From Rhizobiaceae bacterium (GTDB taxonomy: Bacteria > Pseudomonadota > Alphaproteobacteria > Rhizobiales > Rhizobiaceae): 64,000 bases of DNA. The stretch spans positions 62,001 to 126,000 of the forward strand of contig JAHBYZ010000004.1 of the NCBI GenBank assembly GCA_019635695.1, given 5' to 3'. The notes under the pieces were generated by a model, which was given only the letters and a program-made list of their open reading frames with translations, did no database searches and was not told the origin of the DNA. A program made the translations under genes and the position numbers. This document shows positions 52,771-62,022 of this stretch, piece after piece. Within the stretch, counting starts at the first letter, position 1, and each line of letters begins with the position of its first letter.

Positions 52771-52951
52771 GGCTCTACCCGCTCTTGTCGTGGCTGGCCG
52801 GCGCGCATGTCGCAGCCGGCGCCTCCCGCCATCGTTTTGCGGCATAATCCATCACAACGGCTTGCGAAACAAGGCGAACGCAGGTTTGCGGGTCGGCTTG
52901 ACACCGCAGGGTTCATGGCCGACCAACCCGGCCGCAATGGAGATCGGCAAC

Positions 52952-54175
52952 ATGCTCGACGCGTCGAAGAAGGTCGTTGTGATCGGCGCGGGACACGCCG
53001 GGGTCGAATTCGCAGCGGCGTTGCGGCAGAAGGGTTTTGCCGGGTCGATCGACCTCGTGTCGGACGAGACGCCGATACCCTACCAGCGGCCGCCGCTGTC
53101 CAAGGAGTACATCAAGCGGCCCGGCAATCCGCTGGTGCTCAAGCCGGCCCAGTTTTACGTCGACCAGAAGGTGACGCTGCGCACCGGGGTGCGGGCAGAG
53201 GCGATCGACCGCGAGACGCGCAAGGTGAGGCTGTCGGACGGCGAAGTGCTTCCCTACGACCATCTCGTGATCGCCACCGGCGCGCGCAATCGGAAACCGC
53301 CGGTGCCAGGCATCGACCATCCCGCCGTGATCGAACTGCGCTCGCTGGCCGACGCGGAGAGGATCGTCGAGCGCATCGCCGAATGGCGGCGCGTGGTGGT
53401 GATCGGCGGGGGCTTCATCGGGCTTGAAGCGGCCGGTCTGTTCTCGCTGATGGGCATCGAGGTGGACGTCGTGGAAATGGCGCCGCGACTGATGGCGCGC
53501 GCGGTGTCGCCGACGGTGTCGGCGTGGTTCCGCGATTTCCATCACGACAACCGCGTGCAACTGCACATGCCGCAGCAGGTGGCGAAAGTGGAGCATCGCG
53601 GCAACAGGGCAATCGTGACGCTGGCGGGCGGCGACCTGATCGAGGCGGATGCGGTGCTGCTCGCCGCCGGGGTGGTGCCGAACACCGAGATTGCCGCCAC
53701 CGCAGGTCTGGAGGTCAGCAACGGCGTGGTGGTGGACGGCTTTCTCGCCACCGCGGACCCGGCCATCTCGGCCATCGGCGACTGCGCCGCCTATCCAAGC
53801 GTGCACTTCGCCGGCATGGCGCGGCTGGAATCGGTGCAGAACGCCGGCGACCACGGCAAGGCGCTCGCCGCGCGCCTGATGGGCGACGCGAGGCCCTACG
53901 ACGCGCTGCCCTGGTTCTGGTCGATCCAGGGCGAGGCGCGATTGCAGATCGCCGGGCTGACGAAGCCCGGGCTGACCGAGGTGGTGCGCGGCGACACGCG
54001 CGGCGGCAAGTTTTCCGTGTTTCTGTTCGACGGCGCCAAGCTTCAGGCCGTCGAGTCGGTCAATGCGCCGGCCGACCACATGGTGGCGCGCCGGCTGATT
54101 GCAGCCGGCACATCGGTTGACCCCGCTGCCGCCGCCGACATGGCCATCGACATCAAGAGCCTGATGGCGGCGTAG
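52952..54175 (+). CDS. Ferredoxin reductase-type FAD/NAD(P) oxidoreductase
   Basis: A 407-residue flavoprotein of the rubredoxin/putidaredoxin reductase class. It shows the FAD fold VVVIGAGHAGVEFAAALRQK, PYQRPPLSKEY, the NAD fold VVVIGGGFIGLEAAGLFSLMG and the FAD-binding AISAIGDCAAYPS. A C-terminal reductase-type domain follows from about residue 320. Its electron acceptor (ferredoxin) and any partner oxygenase are not adjacent. ATG 52952 has GGAG nine bases upstream; ATG 52937 is a possible earlier start. Confidence 0.92.
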   Translation: MLDASKKVVVIGAGHAGVEFAAALRQKGFAGSIDLVSDETPIPYQRPPLSKEYIKRPGNPLVLKPAQFYVDQKVTLRTGVRAEAIDRETRKVRLSDGEVLPYDHLVIATGARNRKPPVPGIDHPAVIELRSLADAERIVERIAEWRRVVVIGGGFIGLEAAGLFSLMGIEVDVVEMAPRLMARAVSPTVSAWFRDFHHDNRVQLHMPQQVAKVEHRGNRAIVTLAGGDLIEADAVLLAAGVVPNTEIAATAGLEVSNGVVVDGFLATADPAISAIGDCAAYPSVHFAGMARLESVQNAGDHGKALAARLMGDARPYDALPWFWSIQGEARLQIAGLTKPGLTEVVRGDTRGGKFSVFLFDGAKLQAVESVNAPADHMVARRLIAAGTSVDPAAAADMAIDIKSLMAA

Positions 54176-54184
54176 GCGACAGCG

Positions 54185-54580
54185 TCAATCCTCGTAGTGC
54201 TCCATGCCGAGCACCTCCGCCGGGGTGGCGGCGAGGATGAGGAACTGCTTCGTCTCGTCGAGCGTGAGGAAGCTCAGCGGCACGACCACGTCGTCAATGT
54301 CGGGATAGCCGGCCTGACCGGTGAAATCGACCGCGACGGCCAACGCCTGCGCCTCGCCGAAGCCCACGACATCCTCGACATCGCCGATGATGCCGCCCTG
54401 CGGGCCGTGCACCTGCATGTTCTTGATGAGGTCAGCCTGCTTGCCGAAGGGCGGGATAACCATGTCGGCCTCGACCTCGGTCCAGCGATCGGTGCCGGGA
54501 GCGCCTACAGCGTTTGTCTGCTGGGCAAGGGCTGAGGACGCTGCCAGCACGGCGGCGGTGAGGATGACGGGGAGTTTCAT
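54185..54580 (-). CDS. Exported PRC-barrel-like protein
   Basis: A 131-residue protein with a signal peptide (MKLPVILTAAVLAASSALAQ). A PRC-barrel-like part follows: QVHGPQGGIIGDVEDVVGFG, ALAVAVDFTGQAGYPDIDDV and VVPLSFLTLDETKQF. It is probably periplasmic; the role is unknown. AGGAGATT precedes ATG 54580. It is convergent with the flavoprotein gene. Confidence 0.8.
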   Translation of the reverse strand: MKLPVILTAAVLAASSALAQQTNAVGAPGTDRWTEVEADMVIPPFGKQADLIKNMQVHGPQGGIIGDVEDVVGFGEAQALAVAVDFTGQAGYPDIDDVVVPLSFLTLDETKQFLILAATPAEVLGMEHYED

Positions 54581-54655
54581 TGTCAATCTCCTTCTTGCGG
54601 GACGTTTTCCAAACAAACCGCGAGGCGGCAAAACGTTCCCAAGGAGTGCGCGAGA

Positions 54656-55249
54656 TCAGGCTCGCGCCGGCAGGCGTTTCCACAATTGCCAGCCGAGAAA
54701 GCCGGTGGCCGCTATGGCGGCCAGCGCCCAGCCGGCATTGGCGAGAATGTCGGCGATGCCCGAGATGTAGGCGCTGAATGCGTAGCCGAGCGCCATATAC
54801 TTGGCCACCCAGATCACCTCGCCGGAAACGCCCCAAACCGTAAAGGTCGGCCACGCCAGGTGCGTCGCTCCGCTTGTCAGATTTAGCCAAGGGCCGACCG
54901 GACTTACCAGCCAGCGACTGAGAAACACGCTGGCTCTGCCCCATTTGCTGGAAAACTCGCGTGCGGCTGCCAGTCCGGCTGAAATCGGTTTCGACCGGGC
55001 GGCAAGGCGATCAACCGGGTTCGCCAGGAAACGGCCAACGAAATAACCGGCCTGATCACCGGCAACGGCACCACCCAGCCCCCAGAGAAAGGCCTGTGCA
55101 GGGCTGAACTCCGCCGCCGCCGACAACGCCCCAACCGTCATCAGCAGGATCGACGTGGGCAGGGGGACTCCGAACTGGGCCGCGGCGATGGTGATCGCCA
55201 TGCCTCCCAGGCCATAAGTCGCAAAGAGGCCGGTCAACAGCTCGGTCAT
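54656..55249 (-). CDS. DedA/VTT family membrane protein
   Basis: A 197-residue multi-span protein: GVPLPTSILLMTVGALSAA, GGAVAGDQAGYFVGRFLANP and FLSRWLVSPVGPWLNLTSGA. The G-x3-GD-x3-Y and R-x3-P-region patterns are typical of DedA (VTT) proteins, which act in phospholipid flipping or membrane homeostasis. The start overlaps the upstream small gene (ATGA). Confidence 0.88.
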   Translation of the reverse strand: MTELLTGLFATYGLGGMAITIAAAQFGVPLPTSILLMTVGALSAAAEFSPAQAFLWGLGGAVAGDQAGYFVGRFLANPVDRLAARSKPISAGLAAAREFSSKWGRASVFLSRWLVSPVGPWLNLTSGATHLAWPTFTVWGVSGEVIWVAKYMALGYAFSAYISGIADILANAGWALAAIAATGFLGWQLWKRLPARA

Positions 55250-55596
55250 GAACCGGCGGTCCTGGCCGCGTCTATTGCGGCCATCACTTCAGCGATCAAC
55301 TGGGCGAGGGGAACGCCCCGATCGCGCGCGATCTGCTCGAGCGGTCGCCGGTCGGCCTGATCAAGCGCCAGACCGAGCGCCTCGCGCAGGATGTCGCGGT
55401 CGATGTCATACGAGCGGGCGACATAGCCCACCGTCATCCAGCCTTCGATCGGCACGTCCCGGTGGGTCGACCAATAGTAGTAAAAAGCGGCGGTGCGAGC
55501 GGTGAATGCCACCGCAAGCAATGCCGCCACCAGAAAGGCGATTAAGAGCAGGCGGTGGTCTCGCCAGAGCAGTGCAAGACGCGAGGGCGAGGCCAC
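55246..55596 (-). CDS. Small membrane-anchored protein, unknown
   Basis: A 116-residue protein with one membrane segment (about 16-40, LLIAFLVAALLAVAFTARTA) and a soluble tail EGWMTVGYVARSYDIDRDIL and IARDRGVPLAQLIAEVMAAI. The tail looks like a short helical regulatory domain. It is coupled to the DedA gene by a four-base overlap, so a role with DedA is plausible. The family is not recognised. Confidence 0.72.
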   Translation of the reverse strand: MASPSRLALLWRDHRLLLIAFLVAALLAVAFTARTAAFYYYWSTHRDVPIEGWMTVGYVARSYDIDRDILREALGLALDQADRRPLEQIARDRGVPLAQLIAEVMAAIDAARTAGS

Positions 55597-55609
55597 CGAA
55601 ATAAGCTCC

Positions 55610-56821
55610 TCAGGCCATGGCCTTCTGCAGGTTCTCGTCGACCTTGTCGAGGAAGCCGGTGGTCGACAGCCAGGGCTGGTCGGGGCCGATCAGCAGCGAC
55701 AGGTCCTTGGTCATGAAGCCGGATTCGACCGTGTCGATGCAGACCTTCTCCAGCGTCTCGGAGAACTTTTTCAGCTTGGCGTTGTCGTCCAACTTGGCGC
55801 GGTGCGCGAGGCCGCGCGTCCAGGCGAAGATCGAGGCGATCGAGTTGGTCGAAGTCTCTTCGCCCTTCTGGTGCTGGCGGTAGTGGCGGGTGACCGTGCC
55901 ATGCGCGGCCTCGGCCTCGACGGTCTTGCCGTCTGGCGTCATCAGCACCGAGGTCATCAGGCCGAGCGAGCCGAAGCCCTGCGCGACCGTATCGGACTGC
56001 ACGTCGCCGTCGTAGTTCTTGCAGGCCCAGACATAGCCGCCGGACCACTTCAGCGAAGCGGCAACCATGTCGTCGATCAGCCGGTGCTCGTACCAGATCT
56101 TCTTTTCCTTGAAGCGGTCGGCGAACTCCTTCTCGTACACCTCCTGGAAGATGTCCTTGAAACGGCCGTCATAGGCCTTGAGAATGGTGTTCTTGGTCGA
56201 CAGGTAGACCGGGTAGTTGCGCAGCAGGCCGTAATTCAAAGAGGCGCGGGCGAAGTCGCGGATCGACTCGTCCAGGTTGTACATCGCCATCGCAACGCCC
56301 GAGCCCGGCGCGTCGAACACCTCGTGCTCGATCACCTTGCCGTCCTCACCGACGAACTTGATGCTGAGCTTGCCCTTGCCCGGAAAGCGGAAGTCGGTTG
56401 CGCGGTACTGGTCGCCGAAGGCGTGGCGACCGACCACGATCGGCTTGGTCCAGCCTGGCACCAGGCGCGGCACATTGCGCATGATGATCGGCTCGCGGAA
56501 GATCGTGCCGCCGAGGATGTTGCGGATCGTGCCGTTGGGCGACTTCCACATCTTCTTGAGATTGAATTCCTCGACGCGCGCCTCGTCCGGCGTGATGGTC
56601 GCGCACTTGACGCCGACGCCGTGCTTCTGGATCGCCTTGGCGGCGTCGATGGTGACCTGGTCGTTGGTCTGGTCGCGATACTCGACCGACAGGTCGTAAT
56701 ATTCGAGGTCCACGTCGAGATAGGGGTGGATCAGCTTGTCCTTGATGAGCTGCCAGATGATGCGGGTCATCTCGTCGCCGTCGAGCTCGACGACGGGATT
56801 TGCCACCTTGATCTTCGCCAT
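55610..56821 (-). CDS. icd: Isocitrate dehydrogenase (NADP)
   Basis: A TCA-cycle enzyme converting isocitrate to 2-oxoglutarate with NADPH. It has 403 residues and is of the eukaryote-like (type II) subfamily usual in alphaproteobacteria. Landmarks are [52 protein letters not shown] and [20 protein letters not shown] 56821 is the expected N-terminus ([13 protein letters not shown]). Confidence 0.97.
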   Translation of the reverse strand: MAKIKVANPVVELDGDEMTRIIWQLIKDKLIHPYLDVDLEYYDLSVEYRDQTNDQVTIDAAKAIQKHGVGVKCATITPDEARVEEFNLKKMWKSPNGTIRNILGGTIFREPIIMRNVPRLVPGWTKPIVVGRHAFGDQYRATDFRFPGKGKLSIKFVGEDGKVIEHEVFDAPGSGVAMAMYNLDESIRDFARASLNYGLLRNYPVYLSTKNTILKAYDGRFKDIFQEVYEKEFADRFKEKKIWYEHRLIDDMVAASLKWSGGYVWACKNYDGDVQSDTVAQGFGSLGLMTSVLMTPDGKTVEAEAAHGTVTRHYRQHQKGEETSTNSIASIFAWTRGLAHRAKLDDNAKLKKFSETLEKVCIDTVESGFMTKDLSLLIGPDQPWLSTTGFLDKVDENLQKAMA

Positions 56822-56941
56822 GTGAAACTGCCTCGCAATAAAGGGCTGAAAGAGCCGGGAATCCGGGAATTCGGTGCCCTATAACACCTGTGGCAGCATG
56901 CGCAAAGCAGCCGAAAGCCGCAGTCGGGGAGGAGGTGCGCC

Positions 56942-57835
56942 ATGGCGCGCAGACTGGCATTCGCCCGCAACGGCGAGGTCGAGATCGCCTTCGAGACGAT
57001 CGGCCGGCGGGACGGTCCGGCGATCGTGATGCTGCATGGCTTCCCGGAAAACCGCGACGCCTGGCGCAAGGTGGCGGAGCGGCTGGCCGACCGCTTCTAC
57101 CTCATCCTGCCCGACCAGCGCGGTTATGGTCCGTCGGCGAAGCCTAAGAATGTGGAAGCTTATCGCGGCCGGCATCTGGCGGCCGACGTGCTGGCTGTGG
57201 CTCAGGCCGCGATCCCGGATCAGGATTTTGCGCTTGCCGGCCACGACTGGGGCGCTTCGGTCGCGTACGCCGTCGCCTTTACCCACCCTCAGCGGCTGAC
57301 GCACCTCGTCATCGCCAACGGCGTGCACCCCTGGTGCTTCCAGCGGGCGATCCTGGAGGACGAAGGCCAGCGAGCGGCGAGTCAGTACATGAGCCGGCTG
57401 AAGGCTGGCGACGCGGAGGCGCGGCTTTCCGAAGATGGCTTCAGGCGGCTGATGAACATGATCGCCGGCTTTTCACGCAGCGACTGGATGACCGCTGCCG
57501 AAGCCGAAGCCTACCGGCTCGGCTGGTCGCTGCCCGGCGCGCTGACGGCGATGCTGAACTGGTATCGCGCTTCGCCGATCGTCGTGCCCGAAGTCGGGGC
57601 AGCCGTCGCCACCGCCCCCGTCCTCGAAGCGCCGATGGAGAAGATGACGGTTTCCGTGCCCCACCTCGTCGTCTGGGGCGAGCAGGACGAGGCGCTGCGG
57701 CCCGCTTGTCTCCACGGTCTCGTCGACTTTGCGCCCGCGTTGACCGTCGAGCGCGTGCCGGACGCCGGGCATTGGCTGCTGCACGAGAGGCCGGACACGG
57801 TGGCCGCGAAAATTGCGGCCTTCCTCGGCCGCTAG
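56942..57835 (+). CDS. Alpha/beta hydrolase, epoxide hydrolase-like
   Basis: A 297-residue hydrolase with IVMLHGFPENRDAWRKV, DQRGYGPSAKP and nucleophile elbow AGHDWGASVAYAVAF, in which Asp rather than Ser is the nucleophile. The catalytic His is in PDAGHWLLHERPD. Asp at that position places it with soluble epoxide hydrolases and haloacid/haloalkane dehalogenases; MLNWYRASP is typical of epoxide hydrolases. Substrate unknown. It overlaps the convergent TfoX gene by four bases. Confidence 0.87.
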   Translation: MARRLAFARNGEVEIAFETIGRRDGPAIVMLHGFPENRDAWRKVAERLADRFYLILPDQRGYGPSAKPKNVEAYRGRHLAADVLAVAQAAIPDQDFALAGHDWGASVAYAVAFTHPQRLTHLVIANGVHPWCFQRAILEDEGQRAASQYMSRLKAGDAEARLSEDGFRRLMNMIAGFSRSDWMTAAEAEAYRLGWSLPGALTAMLNWYRASPIVVPEVGAAVATAPVLEAPMEKMTVSVPHLVVWGEQDEALRPACLHGLVDFAPALTVERVPDAGHWLLHERPDTVAAKIAAFLGR

Positions 57836-58197
57836 CGTTTCGCTTTCCGCGGAGGCTTCTTTTCCTTCGGCGGCATGGGGCCGACGACGGCGAGGCTCGT
57901 CGAAATCCAGTCGCGCAGCGTGGCGTCGTCCAGGATCGCCGCATCGACGTTGACGTAGCCCTTCATTTCGCGGCCGCCCATGAGCATGGCGCTGGCGCCC
58001 GGTCGCTGCTGCGCCGCGCCGTAGCCCTCGGCGCCGACGCGCGCGAGCAGGTCGCCGCTCTTCATCACCGCGACGAGCATGTTGCCGTGCAAGGTGAAGC
58101 ACAGCCCGCCCATCATGCGGATCTCGGAAACGCCGGGCATGCCGCCGATCTCGGCGCGCAGGCGGTCGGACAGTTCCTCGGCGGGCGAAGCGGGCAT
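57832..58197 (-). CDS. TfoX/Sxy N-terminal domain protein
   Basis: A 121-residue protein containing only the TfoX N-terminal domain: EIRMMGGLCFTLHGNMLVAV, LLARVGAEGYGAA and GREMKGYVNVDAAI. The C-terminal domain of competence activator TfoX/Sxy is missing, as in many alphaproteobacteria. A competence role is not implied. The C-terminus is Lys/Arg-rich. Confidence 0.87.
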   Translation of the reverse strand: MPASPAEELSDRLRAEIGGMPGVSEIRMMGGLCFTLHGNMLVAVMKSGDLLARVGAEGYGAAQQRPGASAMLMGGREMKGYVNVDAAILDDATLRDWISTSLAVVGPMPPKEKKPPRKAKR

Positions 58198-58293
58198 GGC
58201 TGCGGTCTTCTCTCGGACTTCTCAGGGCGGGTCGAATATGGCAGTCAGGCCCCCAACCCGACAACAGCCTGCCAACGAGGAACGCGCGCCGCG

Positions 58294-59157
58294 ATGGTCG
58301 CTCCTGACAGTACCCCGGATCAAAAGGCGGGTGGCCCAGCCATCATTCTCGTCGAGCCGCAGCTCGGCGAGAACATCGGCATGGTGGCGCGGGCGATGGC
58401 GAATTTCGGACTGACCGACCTGCGGCTGGTCAACCCGCGCGACGGCTGGCCGAACGAGAAGGCCATCGCCACCGCCAGCCGTGCCGACCATGTCATCGGC
58501 GCGGTGCAGGTCTTCGAGCAGCTGGACCATGCCATCGGCGACCTGAACTTCCTCTATGCAACGACGGCCCGCCAGCGGGACGGTTTTAAGCCGGTTCGCA
58601 GCCCCGTCGAGGCGGGGCGCTCTATGCGCCAGCGCGCCAACGCCGCGCAGAAGGTCGGCATCCTGTTCGGGCGCGAGAAATGGGGACTTTCCAACGAGGA
58701 AGTGGCAGCGGCGGACGAGATCGTGACGTTTCCGGTCGATCCGAATTTCGCCTCGCTGAACATCGCGCAGGCGGTGCTGCTGATGTCGTACGAATGGATG
58801 AAATCCGGGCTCGCCGACGAGACCGCGACGCTCTTCGCCGGCCCCGAGATGATTCCGGCACCGAAGGCGGCGCTCCACAGCCTGCTCAAGCATCTTGAGG
58901 AGGCGCTGGAGGCGCGCGGCTATTTCCGGCCCGCCCCGAAGAAGCCCAAGATGCTCGACAATCTCGCCGCCGTGCTGACCCGCCCGCAATTCTCCGAGTC
59001 CGAGATCAAGGTTCTGCGCGGGGTCGTCACCTCGCTCGACTATTTCTCGCCGAAGGAGCCGCGCGGCGCCGGATATCCCGAGCGCAAGGCGAAGGCCGCA
59101 CGAGACGGGGGTTCGGGCAGAGGCACCGGCGACGAAGACGGCGGGGAGGGCGCTTGA
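58294..59157 (+). CDS. trmJ: tRNA 2'-O-methyltransferase of the TrmJ type (SpoU/SPOUT)
   Basis: A 287-residue SPOUT methyltransferase: [20 protein letters not shown] (motif 1), [18 protein letters not shown] (motif 2) and [20 protein letters not shown] (motif 3). These match TrmJ, which methylates position 32 of tRNAs. The C-terminal extension ([20 protein letters not shown]) matches alphaproteobacterial members. ATG 58294 is preferred. The stop overlaps the murI start (TTGA). Confidence 0.88.
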   Translation: MVAPDSTPDQKAGGPAIILVEPQLGENIGMVARAMANFGLTDLRLVNPRDGWPNEKAIATASRADHVIGAVQVFEQLDHAIGDLNFLYATTARQRDGFKPVRSPVEAGRSMRQRANAAQKVGILFGREKWGLSNEEVAAADEIVTFPVDPNFASLNIAQAVLLMSYEWMKSGLADETATLFAGPEMIPAPKAALHSLLKHLEEALEARGYFRPAPKKPKMLDNLAAVLTRPQFSESEIKVLRGVVTSLDYFSPKEPRGAGYPERKAKAARDGGSGRGTGDEDGGEGA

Positions 59158-59933
59158 GCGGCCCGGTCCTCGTCTTCGATTCCGGCATTGGCGGCCTGAC
59201 CGTCCTGCGCGAGGCGCGGGTGCTGATGCCGGGCCGGCGCTTCGTCTACGTGGCCGACGACGCGGCATTTCCCTACGGCGACTGGGAAGAGAAGGCGCTC
59301 GCGGCGCGCATCGTCGCGCTGTTTGGCGATCTGTTGACAAGACACCGGCCGTCGATCGTGGTCGTAGCCTGCAACACGGCATCGACCATCGTGCTTGCCG
59401 ACCTGCGCGCCGCCTATCCGGACACGCAGTTCGTCGGCACGGTGCCGGCGATCAAGCCGGCGGCGGAGCGCACGCGCTCCGGGCTGGTGTCGGTGCTTGG
59501 CACGCCGGGCACGGTGGCGCGGCAATACACGCGCGACCTCATCGCGAGCTGGGCGCAAAAATGCCATGTGCGGCTGGTCGGCAGCCCGCGGCTCGCCGCG
59601 CTCGCCGAAACATATATGCGCGACGGCTTCGTCGATGAGGAGGAGGTGCGGACCGAGATCGCGCCCTGTTTCGTGGAAAAGGACGGCCGGCGCACCGACA
59701 TCGTCGTGATGGCCTGCACGCATTATCCCTTTCTGGTGAACCGCATGCGCAAGACGGCCCCGTGGCCGGTCGACTGGATCGACCCGGCCGAGGCGATCGC
59801 GCGGCGCGCGCTGTCGCTGCTGCCTTCCGCGCACGGCCGGGAAGACGGGCCGGACCTCGCGATCTTCACCTCGGGACGGACCGATGAGGCATCGCGCCGG
59901 CTGGTGCGCGGTTTCGGGCTGACCGCAGCCTGA
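59154..59933 (+). CDS. murI: Glutamate racemase
   Basis: Supplies D-glutamate for peptidoglycan. The 259-residue protein has [31 protein letters not shown] and two catalytic cysteines in VVACNTAST and [11 protein letters not shown]. The start is TTG 59154, overlapping the trmJ stop by four bases; no in-frame ATG gives the required N-terminus. GGGGAGGG lies just upstream and acts as ribosome-binding site. Confidence 0.95.
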   Translation: MSGPVLVFDSGIGGLTVLREARVLMPGRRFVYVADDAAFPYGDWEEKALAARIVALFGDLLTRHRPSIVVVACNTASTIVLADLRAAYPDTQFVGTVPAIKPAAERTRSGLVSVLGTPGTVARQYTRDLIASWAQKCHVRLVGSPRLAALAETYMRDGFVDEEEVRTEIAPCFVEKDGRRTDIVVMACTHYPFLVNRMRKTAPWPVDWIDPAEAIARRALSLLPSAHGREDGPDLAIFTSGRTDEASRRLVRGFGLTAA

Positions 59934-59996
59934 CGGAACGACGACCTCGCTGGCGTGTTGTCTTCCGGCGGAACAGTGCCCGCAGGAGAAAAGACC

Positions 59997-60191
59997 ATGC
60001 CAGCCAAGTCAGCAGCCCAGCAGAAGGCAGCCGGCGCCGCCCTGTCGGCCAAGCGCGGCGACACGAAGAAGTCCGCGCTCAAAGGCGCCTCGCGCGAGAT
60101 GTACGACTCCATGAGCGAGAGCCAGCTCGAGGACTTTGCCGAGACGAAGCGCAAGGGCCTGCCCGAGCACAAGTCGAAGACGAAGCACTAA
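59997..60191 (+). CDS. DUF3008 family small protein
   Basis: A 64-residue, highly charged protein (MPAKSAAQQKAAGAALSAKR, then REMYDSMSESQLEDFAETKR) matching DUF3008, small basic proteins of unknown function abundant in Rhizobiales. AGGAGA before ATG 59997 decides the start. Its end overlaps the convergent small gene by four bases. Confidence 0.88.
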   Translation: MPAKSAAQQKAAGAALSAKRGDTKKSALKGASREMYDSMSESQLEDFAETKRKGLPEHKSKTKH

Positions 60192-60427
60192 GGCTGCAAC
60201 GCCGCGTTGGCGCCCATTCGGCAGCGCTCGACGAAATCGCGCGCTGCCTTGGGGTTGTCGATGAAACGCCGATAGTCGTCGTCCGAGATCGCGAAATACG
60301 CCTCGTATTCGGCGGCTGCCATGCGCCCGCTGACGAGCGTCGACAGGTAGTGGCCGCCGGTCCGCGAATCTGTTCCGAGCGCAAAGATCTCGGCGCTGAA
60401 GAGATGCGTCTCGACGAATCGCGTCAC
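60188..60427 (-). CDS. Small hypothetical protein
   Basis: A 79-residue protein starting with GTG 60427 (GAGGCAGG upstream): TRFVETHLFSAEIFALGTD, RTGGHYLSTLVSGRMAAAEY and EAYFAISDDDYRRFIDNPKA. The composition is that of a real helical protein, not an antisense frame. The family is not recognised. It lies 17 bp after nhaA on the same strand. Confidence 0.6.
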   Translation of the reverse strand: MTRFVETHLFSAEIFALGTDSRTGGHYLSTLVSGRMAAAEYEAYFAISDDDYRRFIDNPKAARDFVERCRMGANAALQP

Positions 60428-60444
60428 GGCAGCCTGCCTCCGCG

Positions 60445-61647
60445 TCAGAACCCTCGCGCCGCCTCGCCACCAGGCCTCGGGCTGAGCACGAGCACGATCG
60501 AGCCGAGGATCGCGGCAATCAGCGAGCCCAGCAGGATGCCGATCTTGACGCCATCCTGAAGCGCGGGATCGGTCGGGAATGCCAGCAGCCCGATGAACAA
60601 GCTCATGGTGAAGCCGATGCCGCACAAGAGCGCCACGCCGAGGATGTGCGACGGGGCGGCGGCGAACGGCGCCGGCGCCCAGCCCATGCCGATGGCGAGC
60701 CGAACGGTGCCGTAGACGCCGACGAGCTTGCCGACGACGAGGCCGCCGGCGACGCCGAGCGTCAGCGGGCTGGTCAGCGCTTCGAGGCCGACGCCTTCAA
60801 GGGAGACGCCGGCATTGGCGAAGCCGAAGATCGGCACGATGATGAAGGGAACCACCCGGGCCAGAGCATGCTCCAGCCGATGCAGCGGCGAGGCATCGTG
60901 ATCGTCGACGTCGCCGCCCCGTGCGCGCACGATCGGAATGGTCATCGCCAGCGCTACGCCGGCAATGGTCGCGTGCACGCCAGACATCAGCACAAGCACC
61001 CACAGCACCGCGCCAAGGATCAGATAGGGCAGCAGGTATTTCACGCCCGAACGGTTGAGCCCGAACAGCGCAAACATCGTGACCGCGGCGCCGCCGAGCG
61101 CCCAAAGTTGCAGGTCGGCGGTGTAGAAGATGGCGATGATGATGACCGCGCCGAGATCGTCGATGATGGCGAGCGCGGCGAGGAAAACCTTGAGGGATGC
61201 CGGCACGCGGCTGCCGAACAGCGACAGCACGCCGAGCGCGAACGCGATATCGGTGGCCGTCGGGATGGCCCAGCCGCGGATCACCTGCGGGTCGGTCCAG
61301 TTGAACGCCGCGAAGATCAGCGCCGGCACCGCCATGCCGCCGGCCGCACCCAGGCCCGGAAGGATGCGCCGCGGCCAGGTGGAGAGCTGGCCGTCGACGA
61401 ACTCGCGCTTGATCTCCAGTCCGACCAGCAGGAAGAACACCGCCATCAGCGCGTCGTTGATCCAGTGCGACACGCTGAGCGGCCCGAGATAGGCCTTGAG
61501 TACCGCGAAGTAGGTTTCGGCGAGATCGGAATTGGCGACGATGAGCGCGAGCGCGGCCGCTGCCATCAGCATGATGCCGCCCGAGGCCTCGCTGTCGATG
61601 AAGGTGCGGAACAGCGACTTGCGGGCGGGGGATGCGGAAGGCGTCAT
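60445..61647 (-). CDS. nhaA: Na+/H+ antiporter NhaA
   Basis: A 400-residue inner-membrane antiporter exporting Na+ or Li+ in exchange for protons. The ion-binding aspartate pair is in LAIIDDLGAVIIIAIFYT. VNDALMAVFFLLVGLEIKRE and WAIPTATDIAFALGVLSLFG are family hallmarks, and about 12 membrane segments are present. ATG 61647 has GAGGT five bases upstream; that site lies inside alternative leader hairpins that may switch translation. Confidence 0.95.
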   Translation of the reverse strand: MTPSASPARKSLFRTFIDSEASGGIMLMAAAALALIVANSDLAETYFAVLKAYLGPLSVSHWINDALMAVFFLLVGLEIKREFVDGQLSTWPRRILPGLGAAGGMAVPALIFAAFNWTDPQVIRGWAIPTATDIAFALGVLSLFGSRVPASLKVFLAALAIIDDLGAVIIIAIFYTADLQLWALGGAAVTMFALFGLNRSGVKYLLPYLILGAVLWVLVLMSGVHATIAGVALAMTIPIVRARGGDVDDHDASPLHRLEHALARVVPFIIVPIFGFANAGVSLEGVGLEALTSPLTLGVAGGLVVGKLVGVYGTVRLAIGMGWAPAPFAAAPSHILGVALLCGIGFTMSLFIGLLAFPTDPALQDGVKIGILLGSLIAAILGSIVLVLSPRPGGEAARGF

Positions 61648-61698
61648 GGGTACCTCAAAGGTTTGAGGCGCTGGCGGCCCGACCAGCGCTTCAAACCT
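61648..61698 (-). promoter_or_regulatory. Switch-like RNA leader of nhaA
   Basis: On the minus strand AGGTTTGAAGCGCTGG (61698-61683) can pair with CCAGCGCCTCAAACCT (61674-61659), giving 16 bp with one wobble and an 8-base loop. The end of the second arm, CCTCAAA, can instead pair with the adjacent TTTGAGG (61659-61653), which contains the ribosome-binding site. The two folds are mutually exclusive, a riboswitch or attenuator layout. Li+-sensing nhaA-I and nhaA-II riboswitches are known upstream of nhaA; membership of either is untested. Confidence 0.55.
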
Positions 61699-61936
61699 GC
61701 CTGTCCGCGTTGGAAAGACACCCGTAAGCGTCTATGGCATCGAACCGTCGACCGGCGCAACCCATGGAGCGTGACCGGCGAGGAAGTCCTCCCGCGCCTG
61801 GCGAGCCGGGCCTGCCGATTGACAGCAACCCGCTTATCGCCTATCTGGCCGCCATCGCCGGGGTCACTCCCGGCGGTATTTGTTTTGACGTGTCCCGTGG
61901 ATCGACTCCGCAAAGCGTGCGTGGACGATCCTGTCA

Positions 61937-61998
61937 GGCTCCCGAAAATGGAGCCAGAGGAGGGCGCGTTTCCTTCGCCCGGAACGTGAGGTTCCGGG
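61937..61998 (+). promoter_or_regulatory. Tandem hairpins in the rpsD leader
   Basis: GGCTCC/GGAGCC (61937-61955, loop CGAAAAT) and CCCGGAAC/GTTCCGGG (61978-61998, loop GTGAG) are perfect stems. The second ends 12 bases before the AAGGGAAA ribosome-binding site of rpsD. Ribosomal protein S4 represses translation by binding leader structures in other bacteria, so autogenous control is plausible. The rest of the 375-bp nhaA-rpsD spacer holds no gene. Confidence 0.5.
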
Positions 61999-62022
61999 TG
62001 TAACCGTTTGAAGGGAAATGCG

